A DNA stretch of 64,000 bases from Phoronis australis (lineage: Eukaryota > Phoronida > Phoronidae). The translations under genes and the position numbers were made by a program. The stretch is from contig NMRA01000014.1 of assembly GCA_002633005.1 (NCBI GenBank), positions 1,398,838 through 1,462,837 on the forward strand, written 5' to 3'. Positions 1 through 13,000 of this stretch are shown one piece after another. The notes under the pieces are model-generated. The model was not told the origin of the DNA and ran no database searches. It was given only the letters and a program-made list of their open reading frames with translations. Position 1 is the first letter of the stretch. The number at the start of each line of letters is the position of its first letter.

Positions 1-846
1 ATTAATTTGCCTTATTAAGAAAGTTGGCAGATGTTTCAACAGCATGACTGACATTGGTTTTTGAATGGGTCTGTCTGTACAGTGGTACGCCTTTAAGTTA
101 TCGTTTTTTCATCCACATCTGTATCTCCCAAACCACTTGCAGAATCTTTTTGAAGTATTGTCTACATATTACAAGTGCTTGGTGCCTATCTGACTACCGT
201 TGTGCCTCATAGTACCAATTTTATTTTAACGTTTGCCTTTGTATCTTTGGAGTTCTTAAATGGATTTTCATGTAATTTTGCAAATAAGCTTTTGTGAAGA
301 AGACGACGAGACCTTTCCATATTTGTACAGGTTCAACATATTCTGTTCTACCCAATGGCCATTTTTGATACTAATAAACATCTCTAAAAGCATACCGTTT
401 GCGGTGCAGTCATGGTTGCATTTCAGCACTTTGCTTTGCTCCTGTTTAATGGTCCATAGGTTGAAGAGTTTTGATTATTGCTCAAAACACTATTAAAATG
501 TAATACTTTGTTAAACCATTTGATTGAGAGTAGGCAGAAATATGCAAAATACAAATCTGATCTTTTGGCCTCAGAGTACTTTCATTCGTATCAAAATAAT
601 TTATTCCCTGACAGAGCTACAAATTGGTAAACTGTTTTAGGTGTTGCCAGGTCTCTGATATCTTTAAACAGTCTCAATAGACACAGTTATATGTCTGTGT
701 GCTTCCACGATTTTCTGGTACCTTCTAATTGATGTAATAGTGATTTTTTTTCAAGAATTTAAGATGTACGAGAAAACATTTGGGACTAAAAGGATCAGAC
801 TTTAAGTTGTTTCTTCCTGAGTACTGAAGTTATGTTCGTCTTATAG
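1..846. other. Intron or 5' flank of the mosaic gene
   Basis: No coding exon is supported here. The stretch is AT-rich and ends in the acceptor before the first lectin exon. The first 450 bases carry degraded matches to the dispersed modular repeat seen at 2.0-2.9 and 21.3-22.5 kb (tracts like 'aagttggcagatgt'). Confidence 0.5.
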
Positions 847-1018
847 GTTCAACATGTGCTCCAGGCTGGGCTCACAATAAAGGACAGTGCTACTTGAAAA
901 GTAGTGGGACGGTGGGCAAGTTTTATCAGCAAAAGGAATACTGTTTACAGCAGGCTCTCTTAAGTAACGTAGCCAGTGTTGACAGCATGGATGAGAATCG
1001 TTACCTCGCCAGCTTTGG
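847..1018 (+). CDS. Mosaic gene exon 1: N-terminal half of C-type lectin domain 1
   Basis: Acceptor TATAG, donor GTAGGT. It encodes CAPGW...GQCYL...YCLQQALLSNVASVDSMDEN, the classic long-form CTLD start: Cys pair, aromatic/Gly-Cys-Tyr strand and the helix that follows it. It starts in phase 1 and ends in phase 2. Confidence 0.85.
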
Positions 1019-4000
1019 GTAGGTTCTAGTGTTGAGTTAGGTGATCAAGTTGTTTTTGTGACTGAGCAGAAAACCAGCACATTCTGTTCAACAGACAGAC
1101 AGACAGACTCTGTTCCACATTTTGCCATTCACTACTTAATGCACATAGTGTGATGATGGTTTTTGAGAGAAACTTTTTCACTTATTTTCGTTTTTGGTTT
1201 CAATGTGTGGTACGTGGCACGATTCTGACACTCATACTCTTATGATTCTCTTTGTCAGTTTCAACGCTGTCCCTAAAAATTCTCTTGTTCAAACTTTTAT
1301 GTTTATTTAACATGCAGTTTCAACATTGTCCTTAAGTGCCCTTGTACCCCTTTCAAGGTGTTTTACTAGTTACATCTGGCCATTGTTTGCAGAAGCATGA
1401 ATACCACATAAACTGGATGAAAGTTGTCAAATAATAATGAAAATAATAATAATGATAATATTAACAACACTTCTAATAATAAGTGAACATCTGTTTTGTG
1501 AACTTATTATGTCGTGTGAAACCCATGATTGTTTAGTGTTGTATTCCCACTATTTAGCTCCACTAATATGTGGCTTGGCCTGACCTTCTCGAACTCCCGC
1601 TGGCTCTGGCTGGATGGTTCGCAGTTACTCAACTCTTCCTGGGCACCATCACCTTTAGCCAACCATGCCTGTGCAGTGCTGACACCTAGTGGTGACTGGC
1701 TAAGTCAGTCATGTGATGAGAAAAATGAAGTGGTGTGCAAAAGGGAAGCTGGTAAGTTAAGATAGTTGTTTGGTTCTAACAATCAACTCAAAAACATCAT
1801 TTTACTGTATGGGTGCTTTTATTTTCAAGAAGTTCATTCGCTGACTTTTATATACCAATGAAAACATAATAGATTGCTAATCCGTTACCCATTTTGTTAG
1901 GTATCCACATTCAAGTACATTTTGTGGTTGCATACTGTCAGCATTCCATTCGTTCGTCCATTTGTATGTCTGTCAATCCATCTGTGGTTACTGTTCCATG
2001 TCGCCTGTTTATCTCACAACCTGGTATCGTGACGAAACTTGACAAAGTGGTATATGGTGGTGTCCCGTTGAGTTTCAAATGGATGTGACTACCCTAGCAC
2101 CCCCTGCTTAATTCCTTCGTCATACTTTTCGAGAAGATGATAGTCAGATACTCTATGCTGTTAGATTTTTTAACTCTGGTTTGACCATCGTAGAACCCTT
2201 GCTGTCCGTTTCAAGTTTCAGTCAAACTATATTCACCTGATGGTGGATGTGTCGGCACAATTCAATGTTGTAAAAAATTCAATTAACGCAGCACACCCTA
2301 TTGGTCATTTTAGTTTTCAACTACTATTTGTCCTTTCTGTATTGTTAGAAGGACAGATTTTGAAGAAACTTGAAGCTAATATTTTTGGTAGGGATGCACC
2401 ATTACCTGTTGATTTTTGGATGGATTTAACTACCATAGCACCCTCTATTGGCCATTTCTATGTGTCTCACACATGTATGAGGCCAGAGAGACTTTTGCCT
2501 GTCTGCATCATTTTATCATACTTTTTTGCTCCAAAGCTACCTATATCAAAGCTAGGTAGTTTTTGAACGAATTGCCAACTTGGCTACAACAACGTATTTC
2601 AGGACCTGGGGTTGACTTGATTTTGATTCATGTTAGTCACAGTTCACAGAGCAGGATACATGGGTCCCCGAGTTTGAGAACCAGTTTGATGCAGGTTATT
2701 GAATAAAGAAAGCTGGTTATCAAAATCCGGGACCTCTGTAACTGACTATTGCCATTTTTTGGCCCGAAGCTGAGTTTTTGACAAATTTGTCTGTCTACTA
2801 GCTGTTGTGCCACCTAGTGACATTTTTTTGCAATTGTTGTATCTTTCACAAGTCCCTAGTTGGATTTTTACAAAACCTGACTGATATGTTTGTATCAAGA
2901 AGATGATGTCACAAAACAATTTCTAGACGTCTAGGTCGTGTCAAAATTATTTTAATTTTATAACATGAAACTATTTAACGCTCATAGAAATACTATTTGT
3001 GATGCAGTTATCTGACTGTTTCAGTGATTTGCACTCCTCTTGTTATAAATGTTAAATACTCTTTATTTTGTGCCGTAGTTTTGCCATGTTATTGTTGTAT
3101 TTCCAGCTCCTCTCAGCCCTGTTGCCGGCTCATGCTCCGATCTCTACAGAAATGGAGTATTCCTAATTGCCGATTACTTAATGGACACCAGTAACATCTC
3201 ACAAACTTCACATGTCCTGAAACAGTGTGGCATTGTTGGTATGTTACCACTGACGCACATACTCTCACATTATCAACTTTGTAGGTCTAGTGCGGGAAGC
3301 AATACAATTGACATACACTGAGTCACATTATCAGCTCTGTAGGTCTAGTGCAGGAAGCAATACAATTGACACACATTGAGTCACATTATCAGCTCTGTAG
3401 GTATAGTGTGGAAGCAATACAATTGACACACATTGAGTCACATTATCAGCTCTGTAGGTGTAGTGCAGGAAGCAATACAATTGACACACATTGAGTCACA
3501 TTATCAGCTCTGNTACTGTGTTATAAATGTCTGTAATGATATTTACATTTACAGATGACACTCTGTGCAAAGATCACAACTGGTTTGGATTCAAAGGTCA
3601 CTGTTACTTGCTGGTCAAAACAGGTGCCACAGCTTTGGCAGCCCACCAACACTGTCTGTCACACAACAGTCTTGTGGCTGTAGTCAGTGATGCAGAGGAA
3701 GAACGGTTACTGCGGGATTTTGCCACTCACATCCCATGGGCTAACTACGTGTGGCATATTGGCCTGTTTGATGTCTACTTCAACAATCACTTGACTTCTG
3801 CGGATGGACAAGTGAGCGTGACTAGTTCCTATCAGAGAGCGTTCTGGCAAAATGCACCCTTTGACTGTACCAGGTTTAACAGAAACGGTCTGATTCCTGA
3901 GCAATGTACTTTAGGAAGATACTTCATGTGTGAACAGCACAAGGGTTAGTTGATCAATGAATATGACTTGACTGTGTTAAAGAGGTCAGGCATTTAAGGC

Positions 4001-7000
4001 CTTGTATGAAACGTTTTAATAACTCTTCACTTGTGAATCAGATTATTTAATCTATGTAATAACTATTACCTTGTGAAACATATTAGTCAATCTATTTATC
4101 GTAATAATTAAGTGTTAACATATGAAACACGTTAGTCAATCTTTTTTATAATAACTGTTGACATGTGAAGAACACAAATTTTGTTCTCTGGATTCCTTAT
4201 CATTTGAACACACATTTACACAGTTGTACATGTATTGTATTGGTCTGGATATTGAATGTGCGGCAACCTTCCTCTCATTATATTGATGAGAAGAGCCAGG
4301 TTTGTGAATTAGTAGTGACCCCCACTCATTATGTTGATTGGTGGTTAAGGAATGGCACTGCTAACAGTAAAGTGCAGTTCTGCTGTGCCTCATAGTGCCC
4401 ATATGGCAGTGACAAGTTGTTCAGGTGTGCCCAGTGGTGTCTACATAACAGTGACAAGTTGCTCTAGTGTGCCCCACGATGTTCACATGACTGTAAAAAG
4501 TTGTGATGGTGTGCACCATATTGTCCACATGAGAGTGACATGTTGTTCTGGTGTGTCCCAGAGTGTCTACATCACAGCGGCAAGTTGTTCTGATGTGCCC
4601 CATGATGTCCACATAACAGTGGCAAGTTGTTCTGTGCCCCATAGTGTCCACATAACCGTGGCTAGTTGTTCTGTAGTGCTCCATAGTGTCCACATGGCGG
4701 TGACAAGTTGTTAATATGTTGCATTTATTGCTTGTTGTTTCGTCATATTGTTCATGTTGTAGGCTACAAAGGCTGCTACAGTATGACTGGTGAAGGACCC
4801 ACAGTGTCCAGTAGTGTCCACATGACAGTGACCGGTTGTATTGAGTTCTGCCGTGGTCGCGGTGACCATTACGGTGCAGTGTCGGGCCAGCACTGTTACT
4901 GTACGTCCAACATGACAGGCTGGACCAGGAGACCATCTGATAGTGACTGTTCAGACACATGCCCAGCTCATCGTTACCAAGCCTGTGGCAGAGAAGTCAA
5001 CAGTTATGCATCTGTATACTTTATTGGTATGATACTTCATTTTTAATGAAATTCAATTTCATACTGTTTAAGCTATAATGATATAAGCAAACCTTTTTAG
5101 TCAAAACTGTAAATGCAGATATTTATGTCAAAATTGTATTCTACATTTTATCACATATTAGTAATGGGTTAAACTTTCAGATCACTATCCACTGGTGGCG
5201 ACCTCTTGCAGTCATTTGTGGAATCAGCTGGTCCGTTTGCCTGGGTGGTACTATCTTCTGGTTCCCGGCTCTGCCAGTGCACTGTTGGTGGAATGTTTTG
5301 GTCGTTGTAAGTTTTTTGCTGGTAATCATGATAGTTCATTCTTTTGCGACAAATCTCATTGACTTACTTGTGTGTTCTGACTTTATCATCGCATCTGAAT
5401 TATTTGTTATTGTGATAATTGACCACCGCAACCATTCACATTTAGGTAGAAGGATATTTCAATAGGCAATTCACCAAGATTTAATAATCCGTACTCTACA
5501 TGTAGTAACTATAATTGAACTACAACACTGGGCCAAAGTGAGGTGTACCCGGGTAAATGATGAAACTTTTGTTATTTTGTTTGACTGTTTACTTTTAGCG
5601 GTGTGCGATGAGTTCCTTGTGCAACCTTTACCAGACAGTTCCATAAAGGGTTCTGTGCCTCACTCCTCCTCTAGTGGTTACCAACCCTCTCAGGCCAGGT
5701 ATGTTATTAATTATATGCCTATTACAGAACACTGTCAGTCTGTTAGAACCGAAAGTCCAACACTGGACCTTAAGATAGTTTATGTGCTAAACTTATGTTT
5801 TAAGTATGTGTACACTGATATCGACAGCTGATGTTTTTATTCAGTAGTTGTCAAGACACGACTTAACGTTGGTGTTATTTTTTACAAAAGTAATTGACGA
5901 CCTTCGCTATTTGCACCCCGAGTGGTATTTGTTTTTGAAGAAGGGAAAAGCTTATGAGCAAATGGAGTGTTATGTCGTTTCACTCTCCCTTATGACATCA
6001 AACTACATTTTTCAATTGTTAAGAAAAATTCACTTTCTCGCAAAAATGCAACCACCATCATTGTTAAAACAGTCGACTTCTTTATGTTGACATGCGATGA
6101 ATATGGCAATGTGCAAACTAACAACAAGTGTTCATAAAAACTTTGAATGATGAGTTTTAATTGTCATGCATAGCTCACTCAGTAGTTGGTGGTTGGTGAA
6201 ATATTTTAAAATGTAAACTTCAATGTTATAAGTTCTAATTTATTAAGCATACTTGAAGTGTACAATTGAAACGTTTTATTGAATGATTATAATCGATGAT
6301 CGGTTGTGAAGAATCTCAGATCATCGATTACAAAATTCTGTGTGATTGCCGTGATTGGCTATTGCGGATGACATTGTCGCTTGTTTGAGAACTCAGCCTC
6401 ATGTCCTCCTCCGCTAGTTTGAGAATGCATCATCATGTCATTGCTCACCTCCTCTGCTAGTTTGAGAACTCGGCCTAATGTCCTTGCTCAACTCCTCTGC
6501 TAGTTTGAGAACTCGGCCTAATGTCCTTGCTCACCTCCCCTGCTAGTTTGAGAACTCGGCCTTATGTCCTCGCTCACCTTCTCTGCTAGTTTGAGAACTT
6601 GGCCTTAATGTCCTTGCTCACCTCCTCTGCTAGTTTGAGAACTCGGCCTAATGTCCTTGCTCATGCACCTCCTCTGCTAGTTTGAGAACTTGGCCTAATG
6701 TCCTTGCTCACCTCCTCTGGTTATATGCTGATGAAGCCTTGTCTCGTTCAGTAGTTTATTATTGAATGACACTTGCCTGTTTTGAAGAAAGATATAACTT
6801 TTGTTTGGGAGAATTCAATCTAACTACCAAAAGCAGGAAAAAATCAGAAGATCAAAAGACATGTTTTAATACAATGTGTCAATTTTACATTTTAATTTAA
6901 AAAAATCACAAAGGACTTGACAATTAACTTCAGAAAAAAATATGTTACATTTTTTGTTAAAGAAATAAATATTTTGTGAGTGACATTTTCTGAGTATCCA

Positions 7001-10000
7001 TGGCAAGAGTTCACTTTACGATCTTTACAGCATTTGGCAATATGAAGTGCCTTGTACCCCATGATGTTGTTGCTGTTGCATCTTTACAGCATTTGGCAAT
7101 ATGAAGTACCTTTTACCCCATGCTGTTGTTGCTGTTGCATCTTTACAGCATTTGGCAATATGAAGTACCTTTTACCCCATGCTGTTGTTGCTGTTGCATC
7201 TTTACAGCATTTGGCAATATGAAGTGCCTTTTACCCCATGATGTTGCTGTTGCATCTTTACAGCATTTGGCAATATGAAGTGCCTTTTACCCCATGATGT
7301 TGCTGTTGCATCTTTACAGCATTTGGCAATATGAAGTGCCTTTTACCCCATGCTGTTGTTGCTGTTGCCACATTGTTTGTAAGTAGGGATCCTAGCAGTG
7401 GACTGGCAGCCTTTTGTAGTCCAGGAATACTCGAAACCTTCCACGGGCAAAAAAGTTTCGATATCATCAAAATGCACTGTGTTGTGTCACCCTTGCCCCC
7501 TAATTCCATCCTTTGCTGAGACTAATGTTGTGTTCTCTTGGTAAGTAGTAATTGTCTATTTCAGGCTGTTCACGGGGGATGTAGGCTTCGCCTCTAAATT
7601 ATCCAATGCTAATCATTATGTGCAAGCCAACTTTGACACCTTAAATGTTGTCACTGCAGTTTTAACTCAAGGTAAGTATTGTCACCTGTTGGATGTCTAA
7701 TTCTACTGCACTAGTCTTTCCATAGATGTTGCAAATACTGCTGTATGCTATCTGATGGTCTTTTATTCAAATATCACATCTTTCTGAAGACGTCATCATC
7801 TAGGTCATTTTGGTTTCATATCAGTTGTTTCTGAAGCAGCGAAATTAAAGCAAAGTTCATGGATGCATTGTTTAAGAGCCGGTGACCAGATGTATAGAAG
7901 TCAACTGGGGGAAGGCTTGAATACAGATGTCTAGATGACAACTGGGTGATTACTAGTGTCGGGATGTCTGGAGGACAGCTGGTGTCTATATGACGGCTAG
8001 TGGAGCACTAATGTATGGAGTTCTAGGGGATATCTTGGGGAGGGCTGGTGTACGAGGAGGATGGCTCTGGGAAGGTTGATGTATGGACTTTTAGGGTATG
8101 GTTTGGGGAGGGCTGATGTACGGACGTCTAGAGGATGGCATAAGTGCGGATGTATGGACATCTAGGGGATGGCTGGGAAAGTGCTGCTATATGGATGTCT
8201 AGAAGATTGCTGGGGAAAACAGATGTACAAACATATAGAGGATTGCTGGAGAATTGCTGATGTGTGGAAGTCTAGAGGATTGCTGTGGAGGTGTTCATGT
8301 GTGCACATCTAGAGGACGGCTACAGATAGCTTATGTATGATTCCCATTTTTCTAGATGTCTGGCCACCCCTTGCTGCCTTCCAGACATCAGTGCATGATC
8401 ACCTCACTGCCATCTGTCTGCATATTAACAAAATATCTATGAACTGCGCTCTGCAAACATTAAATTTTAACATACTGATAATTCACGTGCTGTTTTGTTG
8501 TGACTTGAACTATTAAATGACAACATACTTGTTAGCTGTTGAAACCTCTATGATGCATTTCTTACCTAGGCCGGCAGCTGGTATCTAACTATGGATTTTC
8601 TATCCAGTACACCAGTAAGATCACCATTCAGTACAACACCAGTGTCGGCACCTATGAGTATGGGACTACGGTGGGTACTGCCTTACTCAGTTGTTCTCTG
8701 ACAGATTAAATCAGTTTTTGGCCACTGTAAGATTAAAAAACGGACAATCGCCGCTCAAATAAAAAAGTTCATGTTCAATCACCTTTTCGTCTGTTCATTA
8801 GACATCATCAGGATCATATTTACAAAGGGTAGCAAGTGCCAACATGCAGCTCAGATAACATCCATAAAGTTAAGTAAGAGATACAGAGAATAAAATCAGT
8901 AGCTAGCCATCACCAAAGTTGCAACGTCCCTGAGCTCTGCATGTTATTCAGAGAATCAGTAGCATGCTGGTTCTGAATGGCCAATGACTCTTTAATGTAC
9001 AGTAATTCCTTTGTAGGTTTTCAATGTACAGTAATTCCTTATTAGGTTCTCTGCAGATAATACTAACTGAATTGGCTTGGTGATTGTTGCAACATATATA
9101 GGCATTGTGTTGTGTGGATGTTACCTGAGCTGTATGTTGGCACTTGCTGTCCTTCGTAAATATGATCCTGATGGCGCGTGTCTAATGAATAGACGAAACA
9201 TTGATTGAGTACTTTTTTATTTGTGCGGCGATCGTCCGGTTTTTAATCTCTGACAGATATACAAAGAGGTCATGTTTGTCCTTATATATATGTCTAGTAT
9301 CATGTACTAATAAAATGTTTTCCTCAGGGAAAACCTGCACGAAGTCTGCTAGACCTTGTGTGGGTTTTCCATGCACTGAAATCTGGACCTCACGCGAGGG
9401 GTGCAATGTTTGAATTGCTACTTTTGTCTTTAAGAGACTCCATCAATTTTACATCCGAAAAATACTGCCTTTTGCAATTGTTGTTGGATAAGATGGACTT
9501 TATGAAATTACTAGCTTTGACCAGAGCTCTAAAGTACAAATTGCCAATTGTCACTGTTGTCTGATAGACACTCTCTGAAATCAAGGCTGGTGAGTTAACC
9601 ATATAAATATGTTTATTAATAAGCTCTCTGTCATTTATCGAGTGAGATATAACTCTGCTAACTTAGCATTAGGGTGTGACAGCAGGTATTCCAAGATCGA
9701 TTCTGTGCCGAAAATTGTTTTTCTGTGCCGAAAATTGTTTTTCTCTCCCATAATGTCACTTCAATTGCCATGCACACTGGTTTTACTGAACAGGCAATAG
9801 TTCTTGAAACTACTGCCCTGTGTTACATACAGGAAATGACTTTTTTATTCACTGAAACAACGCAGTTTGAAAAAAGCCACAGTTAAAGTGTATAGTGCTT
9901 GAAGACTATGGTAAAGACATTCCATAAACTTGGACAAATTTGGTACAGAATTTCCTTATAAGTATTTACTATTAATTGCTAAATTTGACTAATGTTGCTT

Positions 10001-13000
10001 AAGCTTAAAGGTAACGATAGTGCCAGTCTTGCATAAGATATTTAATGCACTTTTTGATTCTGGGTATTATCCCCAGACATGGTGTGACGCAGTGCTTACT
10101 CCAGTACATAAACAAGGCAATATCAATGACGAAAATAACTATAGAGGTATCTCCCTGTTGTCTGCTTTGGGAAAACTTTTTACCAAACTTTTAAATAATC
10201 GTCTTTATTACTGGGCTGAAAATAATGATAAACTTTATGAGTCTCAAGCTGGGTTTAGAAAANNNNNNNNNNNNNNNNNNNNNNNNNNNNNNNNNNNNNN
10301 NNNNNNNNNNNNNNNNNNNNNNNNNNNNNNNNNNNNNNNNNNNNNNNNNNNNNNNNNNNNNNNNNNNNNNNNNNNNNNNNNNNNNNNNNNNNNNNNNNNN
10401 NNNNNNNNNNNNNNNNNNNNNNNNNNNNNNNNNNNNNNNNNNNNNNNNNNNNNNNNNNNNNNNNNNNNNNNNNNNNNNNNNNNNNNNNNNNNNNNNNNNN
10501 NNNNNNNNNNNNNNNNNNNNNNNNNNNNNNNNNNNNNNNNNNNNNNNNNNNNNNNNNNNNNNNNNNNNNNNNNNNNNNNNNNNNNNNNNNNNNNNNNNNN
10601 NNNNNNNNNNNNNNNNNNNNNNNNNNNNNNNNNNNNNNNNNNNNNNNNNNNNNNNNNNNNNNNNNNNNNNNNNNNNNNNNNNNNNNNNNNNNNNNNNNNN
10701 NNNNNNNNNNNNNNNNNNNNNNNNNNNNNNNNNNNNNNNNNNNNNNNNNNNNNNNNNNNNNNNNNNNNNNNNNNNNNNNNNNNNNNNNNNNNNNNNNNNN
10801 NNNNNNNNNNNNNNNNNNNNNNNNNNNNNNNNNNNNNNNNNNNNNNNNNNNNNNNNNNNNNNNNNNNNNNNNNNNNNNNNNNNNNNNNNNNNNNNNNNNN
10901 NNNNNNNNNNNNNNNNNNNNNNNNNNNNNNNNNNNNNNNNNNNNNNNNNNNNNNNNNNNNNNNNNNNNNNNNNNNNNNNNNNNNNNNNNNNNNNNNNNNN
11001 NNNNNNNNNNNNNNNNNNNNNNNNNNNNNNNNNNNNNNNNNNNNNNNNNNNNNNNNNNNNNNNNNNNNNNNNNNNNNNNNNNNNNNAAATCAAGCGTATT
11101 TCTTGACTGTTTTTTCTCAACGTGTCAACGACTGTTATTTGCAAGGTTGGCAATCTGATATCGAATGTAACGCAAAACTGCCTTACTATGTGGGGTACAA
11201 AACAATGTATCATCTTGAGAATTATCTAGAAATGGTTGGTATCCCACGTGTTTTTATCCAGTCTCTGACTCGATTACGATGTTCAAATCATTCGTTACTA
11301 GTGGAAAGAGGTCGCCACACAAATATTCCCTATGAAAACAGGTTGTGTGAGTTATGTAATTCTGGGCGTGTAGAGGACGAATATCACGTTGTGTTGGTTT
11401 GTAGTGCGTACCAAGACCTTCGGGTTAAATACTTAAGAGATCGTTTTTGTCATTCTCCCACGACATCTAAATTTGATTCTCTCATGAGAACTCCAGATAG
11501 TCAACTAATTAAATTCGTCCATCACGCTCTCAAGCGTCATAATGTATTATCCGGTTTGAAACGTGCCACCTAACAATGTTCTGTCTTGTACATGATATAC
11601 TTGGGGCCTATGGCCATGTGTATATGTCTCAATAAACATTATAATATGGTACGTACCTCTTAACCTATTTAGCCCACAATAGGGTGGACGAGTGAAATTT
11701 TATTTTCATTTGTCAAATTTCTAAGTACTAAAGAAATATTGACTCTGTTGTAAGCTTTTTTGTGCATGTTTCACAGTTCAGCATTCTGGCAGCGGAGTTT
11801 AATTATTATAATAGTACTTACGTTCAAGTAATCAGGGTTTGAAAAAAGGAATTATTTTTTGCAAGCTTAAATTTCCTTGCGCCCTAACTAAAAAATATTG
11901 TCCAGTTTTGAATAATGTTGTCCGAGCATGAATAATACAAACATGTAAATCTTGAACCAGCGTGGAAATATAGGTCACATGATGTGACCAACAGGTGGCG
12001 TGCAGACCAGACTTAAAAATGCTTGCAATCATGAATAACATTATTGTCCAAACATCAATAAGTGGAACACTTTGTAGCTTGATAAATATTGTCAGTGAAG
12101 ATTATTGAACATTTTTTAGCTTGATAAATATTGTCAGTGAAGATTATTGAACACTTTAGCTTGATAAATATTGTCAGTGAAGATTATTGAACACTTGTAG
12201 CTTGATAAATATTGTCAGTGAAGATTATTGAACACTTTTTAGCTTGATAAATATTGTCAGTGAAGATTGTTGAACACTTTTTAGCTTGATAAATATTGTC
12301 AGTGAAGATTATTGAACACTTTTTAGCTTGATAAATATTGTCAGTGAAGATTATTGAACACTTTGTAGCTTGATAAATATTGTCAGTGAAGATTATTTTA
12401 GCTCACTGATATTAGTGTCATATTGAGTCTACTTTATGTGACTGGACTTTAGTTTTTAGTGTATAATGGCAGGAAATATTCGTTGTTACTTAATGTCTGC
12501 CTGTGGGCATTATATCCATGTAAAATCATGATAGAAATCTTGGTAACACATCTTTGAATATCCATGCATTATATTTGTGCTCATTATGTTTCTGTGGTCA
12601 TAGATTGAAAATTTTTTGTTTGAAGGTTGGTTAGAAAATACATGAAAAAAACATTTATAGCAAAAAATGTGATGAATGTCTGCTTCGTTATGATGAGATC
12701 AGTTTCCTTAAAAGAACAAGTTATAGTCAATCATTTAGTATAAGTATTTATAAGCGCTAACTGCGAAGCGATACCGAAGCTAGTTTACAGTGAAACAACA
12801 CGTGTGGTTGAGATAAAAGGTCATATATATTATGACAAACTAAACTATTACAGATATCAGTAATTACAAAAGTTATATAACCTGTTGAACTGTAAAGGTG
12901 GGTGACAATCTGCCACAGATGCAGCAGAAGGATGCATCCGCCCACCAGTATTTAAAACTGATCTGCTTGCGATATACAGTTAAGATGTAATACATTTAAC

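Larger units (their letters stand above)
8700..9245 (-). mobile_element. Penelope-like element remnant with inverted terminal arms
   Basis: Arms of about 125 bp at 8736-8860 and 9116-9245 are inverted copies of each other. The interior matches the minus-strand GIY-YIG-end fragment at 14.35-14.85 kb. Both arms contain a hammerhead-like core. Inverted pseudo-LTRs and hammerhead ribozymes are known from Penelope-like elements. No intact protein remains. Confidence 0.65.

Noticed and set aside
4421-4960. A 179-codon minus-strand reading frame
   Set aside because: It is the reverse shadow of the 42-bp minisatellite and the WSC exon. The His/Cys/Thr-rich pattern comes from the repeat.
5277-6090. 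Short plus-strand frames between mosaic exons
   Set aside because: Apart from the exon pieces at 5181-5306 and 5599-5699 they lack motifs and are broken by intron sequence.
6395-7371. Possible CRISPR-like direct repeats
   Set aside because: Units are head-to-tail without unique spacers, in a eukaryotic intron. They are minisatellites.
10191-11213. Long minus-strand frame across the gap
   Set aside because: Most of it is N, and the plus strand encodes the LINE protein.
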